The notes beneath the pieces are model-generated. The model ran no database searches and had not been told where the DNA came from. It worked only from the letters and a program-made list of their open reading frames with translations. Shown here in pieces: positions 46,443-56,032 of a DNA stretch of 64,000 nt. The stretch's first letter is position 1, and each line of letters opens with the position of its first letter. Source of the DNA: Thalassovita taeanensis (GTDB taxonomy: Bacteria; Pseudomonadota; Alphaproteobacteria; Rhodobacterales; Rhodobacteraceae); assembly GCF_900110775.1 (NCBI RefSeq), contig NZ_FOEP01000013.1, positions 1-64,000 of the forward strand, given 5' to 3'. The position numbers and the translations under genes were made by a program.

Positions 46443-48672
46443 TGCGGTTGGTGCCGTCACCGGAGAGATATTTGAGGATGGGTGGAGCCGGATCCGTGGC
46501 TCGATGCAGGGTCTGTATGCCTCCAAGCAAAAGCAGATGGTGCGCGCCGCTGCGGGACATCGGGCCGCTGTGTTCAAAGCGATCCGGGGCGGGGGCACGC
46601 ATAATAAATCCCAGCTGTCCAACCAGCTCGAATACCTCACGACAAAGTCCACCCATATCGTCGACAGCAGCGGGTTCCTGGATGGCAAATCCAAGCTTGA
46701 GCGCGGCGAGATCAAAGACCTGACCGAGCGCTTTGCCAAGCGGTGGGACGCGGGGTTCAAACCCAAACTTGGGCAAACCACACATCTGCTGATGTCCTTC
46801 CCGATTGGAACGCGCGGAGAGGACGTGCGCGACATCGCGACTGACGTGGCCGAGCGGTTCTTCCAGAAAGATGAAGGCCACTTTGATTATATCATTGCTG
46901 TACATGAGGACCGCGAGCATCCGCATGCGCATCTCGTATTGAATCGCCGCTCTCAAGAGGGCGAGTTTTTCTATTTGGCGCGCAATCATCGGTTCAACTA
47001 TGACGACTTCCGGTTGGCGATGGTCGAAGAGGCCGAGACCTACGGCGTGCGGTTGGAGGCAACGCGGCGGATAGATCGCGGCGAGGTGCATTACCCGGCC
47101 AAGACCCGCGAGGTCTATGCCGCCAAAGAAGAGGGCAGGACGCCAGTGGAGCGCGAACGGGTGGGTAAAGACCTGACCCGCACGCTTGCCGAGATCGCAA
47201 ACACCAAAATCATATTCCACTCGCTGGCTGCCGAGGCGTCCTCCGAGAACCGCGAAGACATTGCTGAGGTTCTGTTCCGTGCGGGCGAGGTTCTGGCGAA
47301 GGGTGGTCACGTTGAAACCGCAGGAGGCATTTACATGGCCGAAGACGAAACGTTCGAGGATCTGCGCAGCCGCTACGCGGAGAAGGTCGCAAACATCACA
47401 GATTTGATCGCGGCAAAGCCGGATGCAGAGCGACCCGCGCTGGAGAAGTCTCTCAACGCAATTCAAGCGCGGGTGCAGCATATGCAGCCCCTTGGGCTAC
47501 GGTCCAATTCCCTCTCGGAGGTCCCATCAGAAGGCGGGGTTTATTCTGAAGCCAATATTCAGCAAAGCCAGTTGGAGCGTCTGTCTGAGCCACGGGTGCG
47601 CGCCCGCGTCGATGCAGCACTGCGCGGCACGGGGATCAGCACATCCGAGGTTGTGGCCCGGATGGAGACGGGGGCGCAAAACGCGGCTCTGGAACATCAA
47701 TGGATTGCGGATGATTTGTCCAAGGTGGCCGAGGCGAAGGATTTGAACCTTGAGCGCCGCGCGGATTTGGAACAGGCGCGGGATATCCTCAATGATGTAC
47801 ATGTGCAACTGGGGACCATGCTGGAACGGGAAGGTGTGCTGCGCCGTGACGGGGTCATTGAAGACGCCCGCGAGGTGCAGGCGCATGTCACGCAAGCTCA
47901 GATCGAAACCGCTGCCAATGCCGTTCGCGTCGAGACTCAGATTGAAGCTCAGAGTGAGGACCTTGATGAGGCCGTGATCGAAAGCCTTGCCGTAGAGCGT
48001 TTGGAGGACGAACAGCGGGACTATCTGCGCGACCATCCAGATCTGATTGCGCGCCCGACCGATGTGATCCGCACGGATGAGGAGGGCAGGGCGGTGATCG
48101 TAGATCAGGCCGCAGCAGACTGGGTTATCAATGAGGTCGAAGCGGCGCGTTTGGGGGCGCACAGCAGCACGCCAATCTCCGTTTCCGTCGCGCGCGATCT
48201 ACAGACGCGATATCCTGATATGCCCGAGCAGCTGGCGGAGGGTCTCGGCGACACTTACGCGCGTGTCTATGAAGCGCGCGGCGCTGAACGGGAGGAAAAC
48301 CTGACGGAGCGCGAGACAGTCCAGAATGAGACGCCCGAACTGTCCCGTGTTCTCGCCCATGAACGGGCAGGGGAGTTGTCTTCGCCCTTTGAGACTAACC
48401 AAGAACGTGAGGCCTTCCGCAGCGATGTGGCGCGGGTTTTGGACGCGGCGCAGCTCGATCGCCTGAAGGAGGGTGACAGTGACGCTTTGGAAAATGTGAT
48501 CGAAGATCGCCTTGATCGGCTCTATGTCGCAAAGGTCTATCTACAATCGGATGCGGCAACGGCAAACTCGGAGGCGTTGCGACAGGTTGTCGATGAGTTG
48601 GCAGACGTAGAAGTCGAGAGACACCGCGCGGCGGACGTGGACGGCGAGATTGAGCGGGGCCAGGTCCATTGA
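46429..48672 (+). CDS. VirD2/MobA-like relaxase
   Basis: A 747-aa conjugative relaxase that nicks oriT and pilots the transferred strand. The N-terminal 250 residues hold the relaxase domain: a candidate catalytic Tyr in NQLEYLTTKS (about residue 66), and the metal-binding HEDREHPHAHLVLN (about 158-171). The C-terminal 450 residues are long acidic helices and coiled coil, probably for transport or relaxosome contacts. The ribosome site AAGGAG lies within the preceding gene. It is followed closely by virD4. Confidence 0.87.
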   Translation: MRLNDAVGAVTGEIFEDGWSRIRGSMQGLYASKQKQMVRAAAGHRAAVFKAIRGGGTHNKSQLSNQLEYLTTKSTHIVDSSGFLDGKSKLERGEIKDLTERFAKRWDAGFKPKLGQTTHLLMSFPIGTRGEDVRDIATDVAERFFQKDEGHFDYIIAVHEDREHPHAHLVLNRRSQEGEFFYLARNHRFNYDDFRLAMVEEAETYGVRLEATRRIDRGEVHYPAKTREVYAAKEEGRTPVERERVGKDLTRTLAEIANTKIIFHSLAAEASSENREDIAEVLFRAGEVLAKGGHVETAGGIYMAEDETFEDLRSRYAEKVANITDLIAAKPDAERPALEKSLNAIQARVQHMQPLGLRSNSLSEVPSEGGVYSEANIQQSQLERLSEPRVRARVDAALRGTGISTSEVVARMETGAQNAALEHQWIADDLSKVAEAKDLNLERRADLEQARDILNDVHVQLGTMLEREGVLRRDGVIEDAREVQAHVTQAQIETAANAVRVETQIEAQSEDLDEAVIESLAVERLEDEQRDYLRDHPDLIARPTDVIRTDEEGRAVIVDQAAADWVINEVEAARLGAHSSTPISVSVARDLQTRYPDMPEQLAEGLGDTYARVYEARGAEREENLTERETVQNETPELSRVLAHERAGELSSPFETNQEREAFRSDVARVLDAAQLDRLKEGDSDALENVIEDRLDRLYVAKVYLQSDAATANSEALRQVVDELADVEVERHRAADVDGEIERGQVH

Positions 48673-48680
48673 GTGGATCC

Positions 48681-50531
48681 ATGGGAAAGGCTTGGATTGC
48701 CATAGGGGTGGTTCTGGTCACCTTGGTGGCAGGGGCGATGGGCTACACCATTGCCTCGGCTGTGCTGACCTTTAAGGCGCTTGGGTTCAGCGCTGATATC
48801 GATTTTGGATATATCGCGCAAAATTACCTCTGGATCAGAGATAGACGGCCTGATGATTTCCAACTGATCAACCTGATCATTGGCGGTGCCGCCGTCGCGG
48901 GGCTAATGATGAGCCTTGCCCTTTCCGGCTCGGCCCTCACGCGCTTCGGGCAGACCCATTGGCAAAAGCGCGGTGAGATGAAAACCAACGGGTTCTTTGG
49001 CAAGCCAGGGACCGGGTTTATTCTGGGCAAATTGGGCAGCCCAAAGTCGCGGGCCCGCTACATCACCTCTAAGGTTTTTCCCCATGCGCTGATCGTGGCA
49101 CCAACGGGGCGCGGTAAAACCAGCGGCTTTGTGATCCCGAACCTGCTCACATGGCAGGGGTCTGCCGTCACGTTGGATGTAAAGGGCGAGTGTTTTGAGG
49201 CGACAGCGCGTCACCGTGCGGCTCAGGGCGACAAGGTCTACCGCTTTGCCCCTACGGACTGGGAAGGCAAGCGGACGCATCGCTACAATCCGCTCTTGCG
49301 CATCTATGAATTGAAAGACCCTGCGCGTCAGCAGATGGAATTGCAGCTATTGGCAACGTTGTTTCTGCAAAGTGACAACGATCGCGTGCAGGGTCTTCTG
49401 AAGGGCGGCATTGATTTGTTTGTGGCTGCAGGCTTGTTGGCCTTCCAGCGCAAGAAGCCGAACCTAGGCGAGATCTACCGGATTGCGGCCTCGGGTGGCA
49501 ACAAGCAGAAAGAATATGTGGCGAGGGGCCATGAGATCGACAACAAGGCCGCGAAGCTGATCTTTACGCGACTGGCGTCCACCAACAACGACACACTGAC
49601 CTCCTATGTCTCGCTCTTGATGACCTCAGGTCTGGATCAATGGCAGAACCCTGCGATTGACGAGGCGACGCAGGTTTCCGACTTTGATTTCCGCACGATC
49701 CGCAAGAAGCCCTTCACGGTCTATCTCGTTGTCCAGCCCTTGATGGTAAAGCCGCTTGCGCCACTGATCCGGTTGTTTTTCTCTGACCTTCTCTCGGCGA
49801 TGCAAGAGAAGGAACCGGGCAAAGATGAGCCTTGGCCCGTGATGATCATGCTCGATGAGTTCAACCGCCTTGGCAAAATGCCCATCGTGATCGAGAGCAT
49901 CGAAACCCTGCGCACCTATCGCGGTCATCTGGCGGTGGTGACCCAAACCATCCCCGCCCTCGATGAAATCTATGGTGAAAACACCCGCCGCGCGCTTCAA
50001 GGCAACGCAGGCGTAAAGCTCTACCTCACCCCCTCGGATGAAAAAACCATTGAGGAGCTAAGCAAGGCGGTGGGGAAGACCACGAAGACGGTCATCACGC
50101 GGTCGCGGTCCATAGGAAAGAACCCGTTCGAGGGCCGCAGTCAGTCCACGCGGACGGAGGAAACATCTCTTTTACCTGAGGATGAAGCGCGCCGGTTGCC
50201 GCTTGATGAAATTATCATGGTAGTGGATGCGCAGATGCCAGTGCGGGCGAAACGGATCCAGTATTTTGATGATCGGCTGTTTGCGGCGATCCATGGCGCG
50301 CAGAGGGGGGAATTGCCGTTTCCAGTGATGGGCGGAGGTGGCGGTAAGGCGCACGGGCCAGATTCTTGCGGGTCAAAGCGGGGCCCGAGCCAAGCTGGAA
50401 CGAGTGCGGAGCCCCAGGTGCATGATGAGCGTCTGGGCGGCCCGCAGGAGATCAGCTCAGGAAAATCTGTCGTGCCCGCTCAAAAGCTGTTCAAGCCGTT
50501 GTTGAAGAGGAGCAGCGGCAAATGGAAATGA
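48681..50531 (+). CDS. virD4: VirD4/TraG-type coupling ATPase
   Basis: A 616-aa type IV coupling protein from the ATG at 48681; a TTG at 48669 overlapping the relaxase stop would add four residues. Two N-terminal membrane segments (WIAIGVVLVTLVAGAMGYTI, and LIIGGAAVAGLMMSLAL) are followed by a motor domain with Walker A VAPTGRGKTSG (about 139) and Walker B IMLDEFNRLGKMP (about 391). It hands the relaxase-DNA complex to the type IV secretion channel. Its stop overlaps a 44-aa ORF. Confidence 0.9.
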   Translation: MGKAWIAIGVVLVTLVAGAMGYTIASAVLTFKALGFSADIDFGYIAQNYLWIRDRRPDDFQLINLIIGGAAVAGLMMSLALSGSALTRFGQTHWQKRGEMKTNGFFGKPGTGFILGKLGSPKSRARYITSKVFPHALIVAPTGRGKTSGFVIPNLLTWQGSAVTLDVKGECFEATARHRAAQGDKVYRFAPTDWEGKRTHRYNPLLRIYELKDPARQQMELQLLATLFLQSDNDRVQGLLKGGIDLFVAAGLLAFQRKKPNLGEIYRIAASGGNKQKEYVARGHEIDNKAAKLIFTRLASTNNDTLTSYVSLLMTSGLDQWQNPAIDEATQVSDFDFRTIRKKPFTVYLVVQPLMVKPLAPLIRLFFSDLLSAMQEKEPGKDEPWPVMIMLDEFNRLGKMPIVIESIETLRTYRGHLAVVTQTIPALDEIYGENTRRALQGNAGVKLYLTPSDEKTIEELSKAVGKTTKTVITRSRSIGKNPFEGRSQSTRTEETSLLPEDEARRLPLDEIIMVVDAQMPVRAKRIQYFDDRLFAAIHGAQRGELPFPVMGGGGGKAHGPDSCGSKRGPSQAGTSAEPQVHDERLGGPQEISSGKSVVPAQKLFKPLLKRSSGKWK

Positions 50532-50662
50532 GCTTTGCCGACCAGGTTGAGATGCAAATTGAGGAAATCGATGGTGGCGATAGAGATCGACTCGATACAG
50601 TGGTGGATGATTTGGACGGGCTGGAACGCCGGTTGAAGCAGGGGGAGGGGGTGTCTGGCTGA
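50528..50662 (+). CDS. Small acidic protein coupled to virD4
   Basis: A 44-aa ORF whose ATG overlaps the virD4 stop (ATGA at 50528-50531); an ATG at 50522 would add two residues. The sequence (MSFADQVEMQIEEIDGGDRD, then VVDDLDGLERRLKQGEG) is acidic and helical, able to form a short coiled coil. The overlap suggests a real co-translated accessory protein of the transfer apparatus. No homologue is recalled. Confidence 0.5.
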   Translation: MSFADQVEMQIEEIDGGDRDRLDTVVDDLDGLERRLKQGEGVSG

Positions 50663-50751
50663 GATAGGTAAGGCGTAACGCAACCATTGAACGCGCGTAG
50701 ATCACTGAACCAGTCGTTCGCCGCACCAGATTTGAAGGACGGCAAGGCGGA

Positions 50752-52442
50752 GAGGCTGTGTGGAAACTCTGCTGATACTGGGTCCGGCTGTAGCTTTTGC
50801 CGTTTGTGTTCATTTTGGCGTGGGATTTTCATTTTGGCTGTTTCGAGGGTCCGTCGGGCCAAGGATAGCCATTTGTGACAGATCCAGCGTTCCAGGCCCC
50901 TATTTCGGGGCAAACGAGGCCAATTACGCCTTCATGGCCGCGATCATTGCCGGAATACCCATTAGGTTCATGACGCGAGTCATATTGTAGGCAAGCACAT
51001 GCAGCGCCATCTCGGTTCCGACGTTTTTCAGCCGTCTCATCTTGAAGTGTGTCGCACCCATCCATGATTTGATCGTTCCGTAGGGATGCTCGACGGTCAT
51101 GCTGCGGACCGCCAATTGGGCTGGATCTTTGTCCAAGCGTTCTTGCACCTGATCGAGGACATCTTCTTTCTCCCAACGACGCACACGCCGTTCTTTGCTG
51201 GTCGTGCATTTGTCTTTGATGGCGCAATCGGCGCAGGCCCCCGACCAATATGTTCTGATTGCTTTGCCGTCTTGTGGGCCGGTAAATCTGTAAGTCAGGT
51301 TCTCGCCTGCCGGGCAGACGTACACATCCTTGTCACCGTCGTAGGCGAAGTCAGCCTTATCAAACTGACCGCGCGCAGCCGCGTTTGATGTCATGGGTTT
51401 GGGGACAACAACCGAGATGCCTGCCTCTTCGCTCGCAACAATTTCCTCGCCTTTGTAATAGCCTTTGTCCGCGATTGCTGTGAGCTGATCTGTCGTCATG
51501 ACCTCGTTCGCGGCCGCAGCCATCATCGACAGCGCATCGCGGTCAAACCCAAGCATAGTGACTTCGTGCGCAACGATCAGGTGGTTGTCAGCTTCGACAG
51601 CTGTTTGCACATTGTAACCGACAATACGTGGCATCCGTGCTGTTGTGGCCATGGATCTGGCATCAGGATCAGTTAATGAGACCTGCGTTTCGCCGGTCTC
51701 ATCCATGCGTTGTTCAATTGATCGGTAACGCACTGCCTCTTTTTGCAAGTGCTCCAGCTTTCGCAAGGTGCGCTCCATACGCGCTTCTGGCAGCACTGTG
51801 CCGGTCTGCTCGAACACTTCATCTGCGCGATCCAGCTCACCCAAATAGCGCTCAATTGCTTTGTCGATCTCACCCAGTTTCTGACGCAGCTTACCGCGGG
51901 TGTAATTCTTGGCCTTGGCGTTCAGAGCTTTAAACCGGCTGCCATCGATAGCGACCACGTCACCATCAAGCAGATCCATATTGCGGCACAGGGCAACAAA
52001 CTGCTGGCACACTTTGCGGATTGCAGGGCCGTTATCTTTGCGGAAATCAGCAATCGTTTTGAAGTCTGGCTTCAACCGACCCGTCAACCATATGAGCTCC
52101 AGATTGCGGCCGCACTCACGTTCCAACCGTCGCGATGATTGGACTTGATTCAGATAGCCGTAGAGATAAATCCGCAGCATCAGCGCCGGATGATAACCAG
52201 GGCGACCCGTGGCGGCAGGCTCCGTATCGAAACCAAGCGCAGCGAGATCAAGAATGTCGGCAAAGGCATCAATGACACGAACAGGGCTATTCTCATCAAC
52301 ATAATCGTCGAGATGTTCAGGCAACAACATCGTCTGATGGCGATCCAAACCTTCGATGAAATGCGTCATGAACAACCTCCATACCGAATACAGAAATTAT
52401 AGCATCATCTGGATCAAAATGGGGGAGTTTTCACACAGCCTC
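50752..52442. mobile_element. IS1182-family insertion sequence
   Basis: About 1.69 kb. The left end GAGGCTGTGTGGAAACTC (50752-50769) and right end GAGTTTTCACACAGCCTC (52425-52442) are inverted repeats with a single mismatch. It encodes one transposase on the minus strand. No target-site duplication is evident beside the repeats. It lies between the mobilisation genes and the HAD/phosphonate-like cargo. Confidence 0.88.
50924..52369 (-). CDS. IS1182-family transposase
   Basis: A 481-aa DDE transposase from the ATG at 52369, which follows a GGAGG ribosome site by 6 nt. Typical features are RPGYHPALMLRIYLYGYLNQ near residue 57, FKTIADFRKDN, VVAIDGSRFKALNAK (first catalytic Asp) and, near the C-terminus, the RRWEKEDVLDQVQERL region with VEHPYGTIKSWMG (final Glu/His region). 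It appears intact. Confidence 0.92.
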   Translation of the reverse strand: MTHFIEGLDRHQTMLLPEHLDDYVDENSPVRVIDAFADILDLAALGFDTEPAATGRPGYHPALMLRIYLYGYLNQVQSSRRLERECGRNLELIWLTGRLKPDFKTIADFRKDNGPAIRKVCQQFVALCRNMDLLDGDVVAIDGSRFKALNAKAKNYTRGKLRQKLGEIDKAIERYLGELDRADEVFEQTGTVLPEARMERTLRKLEHLQKEAVRYRSIEQRMDETGETQVSLTDPDARSMATTARMPRIVGYNVQTAVEADNHLIVAHEVTMLGFDRDALSMMAAAANEVMTTDQLTAIADKGYYKGEEIVASEEAGISVVVPKPMTSNAAARGQFDKADFAYDGDKDVYVCPAGENLTYRFTGPQDGKAIRTYWSGACADCAIKDKCTTSKERRVRRWEKEDVLDQVQERLDKDPAQLAVRSMTVEHPYGTIKSWMGATHFKMRRLKNVGTEMALHVLAYNMTRVMNLMGIPAMIAAMKA

Positions 52443-52742
52443 CGGACAAACCGGACTTGTGCACACGCGGCTATTGCTGACGCAGCATTTGTTCGCAGTC
52501 GCAGCAAATTTCTTCCCGCGATGCAGCACACGCCACCGAAGCAGCCGTTGAAATCCGAGATCAAGTCCCAGATCTACGTCAACCTTTCGCTAGGCGCTGA
52601 TCCAACAAACGGGTCGCGGGCGACGTGTTAATTCGCCGCAGTTGCACCAATGTTGGGTTTCGTCACATTGCGACCGAAGTAAGCAAGTGGAAACCTCCAG
52701 CGACGACGGCTGGCAAAACCGGCGCTCATCAATCTTCTTCGC
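52443..52742. other. Gap between the IS and the HAD gene
   Basis: About 300 bp. No gene is seen; frames on both strands are short and unconvincing. It could hold remnants of whatever the IS interrupted. Confidence 0.35.
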
Positions 52743-53609
52743 TCAGTCCCAGCGCAAATGGTCGCAGATACCGGCAAGTTTGAGGTCGGTAAACTGATGT
52801 CTGATCAGGCCATAAGCACGCGCTAATGTTGCGGGGATGTTCATATCGCCCATGTCGATGGCATGAATGCCACCCGCAACAAAGTAGGCGGCAAAGCCGT
52901 TTTGGGCCGCACCTTTGATATCTGTCGGTAAGCCATCACCCACAACAAGTATTCGACTTTTTGAGAGCGTCCGCCCCGCAGCGATGGTCATCTGCGTTAT
53001 GGCCGCTTGATAGATTGGTGCCTCTGGCTTGCCCGCATAGGTGACTTTGCCGCCAAGTTTTTCGTACAGCTGCGCGATTGATCCGGCACAGATCACCATG
53101 CGGTTACCACTTTTCACGACCAAGTCAGGGTTAGCGCAGATCATTTCGACCGCTTGGCACCGCATTTTCAGCAACAGAGGTTCATAGATTTTAGCGCTTT
53201 CAATCCCATCATCCAAGGGGCCAGTCAGCAGGCACAGTTTCGCGTCCTGACTGCCAACCAATGGGTGCGTTAGACTTTCCAAGATCGACTGGTCCCGCTC
53301 CGGGCCGAAATGATACAAGGGAGTGTTGTTTCGCTCTTTTAACAGCGACTTGGCGACATCACCTGATGTCACCACGGCATCAAATGCCTCGCGCGGGACG
53401 CCCAGCTGAGCCAATTGCGGATAGATAAGTTGGTTTGATCGCGGAGCGTTGGTGATTAGAATAACAATCCCGCCCCGTGCCCGGTATTTGCAAAGGGCAT
53501 CTACTGCGTTTGGAAAGGCGGTAATGCCGTTGTGCAGGACACCCCAGATGTCGCATAGCAAACCATCATAATGCGGTGCAAGATCACTGAGTGGCATGAG
53601 TTTGGCCAT
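52743..53609 (-). CDS. HAD superfamily class IIA hydrolase
   Basis: A 288-aa phosphatase-like protein of the HAD-IIA group (TIGR01459-like). CDIWGVLHNG (about residues 19-28) carries the nucleophile Asp, VILITNAPR the second motif, and VVGDGLPTDIKGA the acidic metal site. The cap insertion between them is of the IIA type (NagD-like). The substrate is unknown; it is divergent from the aminotransferase operon, so a phosphorylated intermediate of that pathway is possible. Confidence 0.85.
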   Translation of the reverse strand: MAKLMPLSDLAPHYDGLLCDIWGVLHNGITAFPNAVDALCKYRARGGIVILITNAPRSNQLIYPQLAQLGVPREAFDAVVTSGDVAKSLLKERNNTPLYHFGPERDQSILESLTHPLVGSQDAKLCLLTGPLDDGIESAKIYEPLLLKMRCQAVEMICANPDLVVKSGNRMVICAGSIAQLYEKLGGKVTYAGKPEAPIYQAAITQMTIAAGRTLSKSRILVVGDGLPTDIKGAAQNGFAAYFVAGGIHAIDMGDMNIPATLARAYGLIRHQFTDLKLAGICDHLRWD

Positions 53610-54026
53610 TAGAGCTGTGGCCTACGTTCCGGGGCGCGTCCAGTCAAGCACAGCATAGATCACTTGCTATTTGCGCTTTAGCTCTGTAGGGATACAACTT
53701 CGCGATCAGATAGGATCGCAATCAATGCGCGACAAGGTTACCTGCTTCGGCGTACCTTGCCTGCCTACCACGACATTCGAAAACGTTTTTTCGGGGACCA
53801 ATCGGGCGCTAGTTTTAAGCGCGCAATGGTGGCCCAATCCACGACACGTGTGGAATAAAGTCATTTTCAGTTCTGCCCGCGTTCAATTTCCGGACGCCAA
53901 ATCCCACGGCATCTTCTCAGGCTGTGTTTTCGAACTCGATTTGTGCCCTCTCGATATCTCTGCGCGGTTCGCGCTCAGGGACGCATCATGGGCGTACCGG
54001 CGTTGTGACATCAGGTCGCTGCGTCG
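53610..54026. other. Divergent intergenic region between the HAD and aminotransferase genes
   Basis: About 420 bp. A 123-codon frame here (53671-54042) looks like chance. It should hold promoters for both directions; none could be assigned with confidence. Confidence 0.35.
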
Positions 54027-55232
54027 TTGGAGCATGACCTGAATTTGGACAAACATCTACTTTTCACTCCCGGCCCTGTGAATGTGGCCGAGACCCTGCG
54101 TACCGCGATTTGCAAAGAGGATATCTGCCATCGGGAAACTGATTTTGACGACCTTCTTGCAGGCATCGAGCACAAATTGCTCTCACTTTTTCAGATCAGA
54201 AATCGGGAACGCTATCGCGCAGTAGTGATCACAGGTTCCGGCACGGCGGCCAACGAGGCGATCTTGTCATCCGTCGTGGGCAATGGTGCCATTCTGATCC
54301 TGTCCAATGGTGAATTTGGCGGACGGTTGCACAAAACATCGTTGATCCACAACAAACAGACCCACCTGATCGAAATGCCGTGGGGCGTGCCCTTTGATGT
54401 TGCGCAGATCGCGGCCTATCTGCTGGCAAACAAGATTGATGTGGTGGCCATGGTCCACCATGAGACTTGTTCAGGCATGCTGAACCCGCTGGCGCAGATT
54501 GGGGCCCTGGCCAAGGCCTGTGGCGCGCTCTTCGTGGTTGATGGTGTAAGTTCGGTTGGAGCTGAAGTGATCGACATGGAGGCATGCAACATCGCGTTTG
54601 TGTCGAGTTCCAGCTCCAAAGCACTAGGATCATATCCGGGCTTGTCGTTTGTCGTGGGCCGCAAGAAACAATTCAAGCGGCTCAAGCGTCACGCGGCTAA
54701 AACCACCTATTTGAACCTCGCAACATTCTATGCCTTCCTCAAGACCCACAGCCAGACACCCAACACGCCTGCTGTTCCATTGTTTTTCGCGCTGGATCAG
54801 GCGCTAACGGACATTCTGCACGAGGGCGTTCTGATGCGCTATGCGCGCATCAAGGCGCGGGCTGATCTGCTGCGGAACGGCATGCGCAGGCTCAACCTCG
54901 ACTTTGAAATTGATGAAGCCGACATGTGTTCGGTACTGACCACGGTCCGGGTGCCGGCCTCTGTATCAGTGCATGATCTGCGTGCGCGTCTACGTGAAAA
55001 ATCCATCATCATCTATGAAGGAAAGGGATGCTTTGCAGGTAAGGTTTTTCAGGTTGGTAATATCGGGGAGCTCTCGGATGACGACATCCGGTATTTCCTG
55101 TCCACCCTCAAGGACGTGCTGCTGACGCTTCAGGCAGATACGGCAGACCTTGTTATTCCGGTTAGGCCAAATCAAACGCCCCCCGCCGTGTTGCCTGTGC
55201 CTGTGCCCGCACATGTGCGGGTGGTGTCATGA
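54027..55232 (+). CDS. Class V aminotransferase, 2-aminoethylphosphonate-pyruvate transaminase-like
   Basis: A 401-aa PLP enzyme. LLFTPGPVNVAETLR opens the fold as in PhnW-type transaminases, VITGSGTAANEAIL binds the PLP phosphate, VVDGVSSVGAE holds the PLP-ring Asp, and SSSSKALGSYPG carries the Schiff-base Lys198. PhnW interconverts 2-aminoethylphosphonate and phosphonoacetaldehyde. With the cytidylyltransferase-like and CDP-alcohol transferase genes downstream, a biosynthetic direction is more likely than catabolism. The start is a TTG (a stop lies 7 codons upstream). The stop overlaps the next start (ATGA). Confidence 0.8.
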   Translation: MEHDLNLDKHLLFTPGPVNVAETLRTAICKEDICHRETDFDDLLAGIEHKLLSLFQIRNRERYRAVVITGSGTAANEAILSSVVGNGAILILSNGEFGGRLHKTSLIHNKQTHLIEMPWGVPFDVAQIAAYLLANKIDVVAMVHHETCSGMLNPLAQIGALAKACGALFVVDGVSSVGAEVIDMEACNIAFVSSSSSKALGSYPGLSFVVGRKKQFKRLKRHAAKTTYLNLATFYAFLKTHSQTPNTPAVPLFFALDQALTDILHEGVLMRYARIKARADLLRNGMRRLNLDFEIDEADMCSVLTTVRVPASVSVHDLRARLREKSIIIYEGKGCFAGKVFQVGNIGELSDDDIRYFLSTLKDVLLTLQADTADLVIPVRPNQTPPAVLPVPVPAHVRVVS

Positions 55233-55996
55233 ACGATAAGCTGAAACGACTCTGGGCGACCAAGACCAGCGATGACGAGTGGTGGTCGTCCTTTGTCACG
55301 GCACCGCTGGCTATCGTTGCCAATTATGGCGCTGTCGACATCCCTTGGATTACACCTAACCGGATCACAGCGGCTTCGTTCCTTGTGGCTATCGTGGCAA
55401 CGTTTGCAATTCTGGTCGGGGGCACTGCGTGTTTCATCGCGGCGGCCATCCTGATCCATATCAGCCATGTCCTGGATTGCATGGACGGTCAGATGGCGCG
55501 CTATAGAAAGGTATCGTCCCCCGTTGGCAGCTATTACGATCGTATCACCGATCAAGTGCAGGTCACGTTGTGGTTCGGGGCGGCAGGCTTCGCTGCATTT
55601 GCGCAGACCAACAGCGTCACGCCGGTCTTTCTGTCGCTACTCGGTATCGCGTTCTATGGATTGCGCGGCTATGCGAAATACGTGGCGTTAGAGATCGAAA
55701 CGGGACGCAACCCAGATTACCCTGCTCAGATCGCGCAAATGAAACAGGTACAGACCACCGCAGGTCTAGGATTTGGTCTGAAGGCAAATCTAGCGTGGTT
55801 TGGGCGTGAACAAAGCAAGGTGCTCGCCTTTGATGAAGGCGTCTTCATCTTCATGCTCTCTGCGGCACTGATCTTTGACCAACTCATACCTATGCTTTGG
55901 GTATTTGCGTCAAGCCAAGTGTTCTGGGGCCTCTACAAATCGTGGCTGCGCGGAAAAAACATCGACGAAAATCTGAAGGTTCCAACGCAAAAATAG
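55229..55996 (+). CDS. CDP-alcohol phosphatidyltransferase
   Basis: A 255-aa integral membrane enzyme with the full family motif D-x2-DG-x2-AR-x8-G-x3-D-x3-D, read as DCMDGQMARY then GSYYDRITD (about residues 78-103). Several membrane segments are present (FLVAIVATFAILVGGTACFI and others). These enzymes join a CDP-activated head group to an alcohol such as diacylglycerol. Flanking genes suggest a CDP-aminoethylphosphonate-type donor and a phosphonolipid or related product. Co-translated with the aminotransferase. Confidence 0.87.
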   Translation: MNDKLKRLWATKTSDDEWWSSFVTAPLAIVANYGAVDIPWITPNRITAASFLVAIVATFAILVGGTACFIAAAILIHISHVLDCMDGQMARYRKVSSPVGSYYDRITDQVQVTLWFGAAGFAAFAQTNSVTPVFLSLLGIAFYGLRGYAKYVALEIETGRNPDYPAQIAQMKQVQTTAGLGFGLKANLAWFGREQSKVLAFDEGVFIFMLSAALIFDQLIPMLWVFASSQVFWGLYKSWLRGKNIDENLKVPTQK

Positions 55997-56032
55997 CCTG
56001 CTTCAATATGGCTCATTTAGGATTCAAGTATC

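Larger units (their letters stand above)
10301..48372. repeat. Polar octamer GGGCAGGG (KOPS-like), switching strand at repABC
   Basis: Minus-strand copies (read as CCCTGCCC) at 10301, 16034, 16925, 17655, 19922, 21209 and 21713. Plus-strand copies at 23471, 26448, 26453, 26961, 28325, 29511, 32343, 48084 and 48365. I found none in the opposite sense on either side. The sequence fits the FtsK KOPS consensus GGGNAGGG, which points away from the origin. The list was made by eye and may miss copies. Confidence 0.6.

Noticed and set aside
50740-52455. Target-site duplication of the IS1182 element
   Set aside because: Bases flanking the inverted repeats do not match convincingly, so none is claimed.
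53671-54042. 123-codon ORF before the aminotransferase
   Set aside because: No family features and overlaps the aminotransferase start; probably chance.
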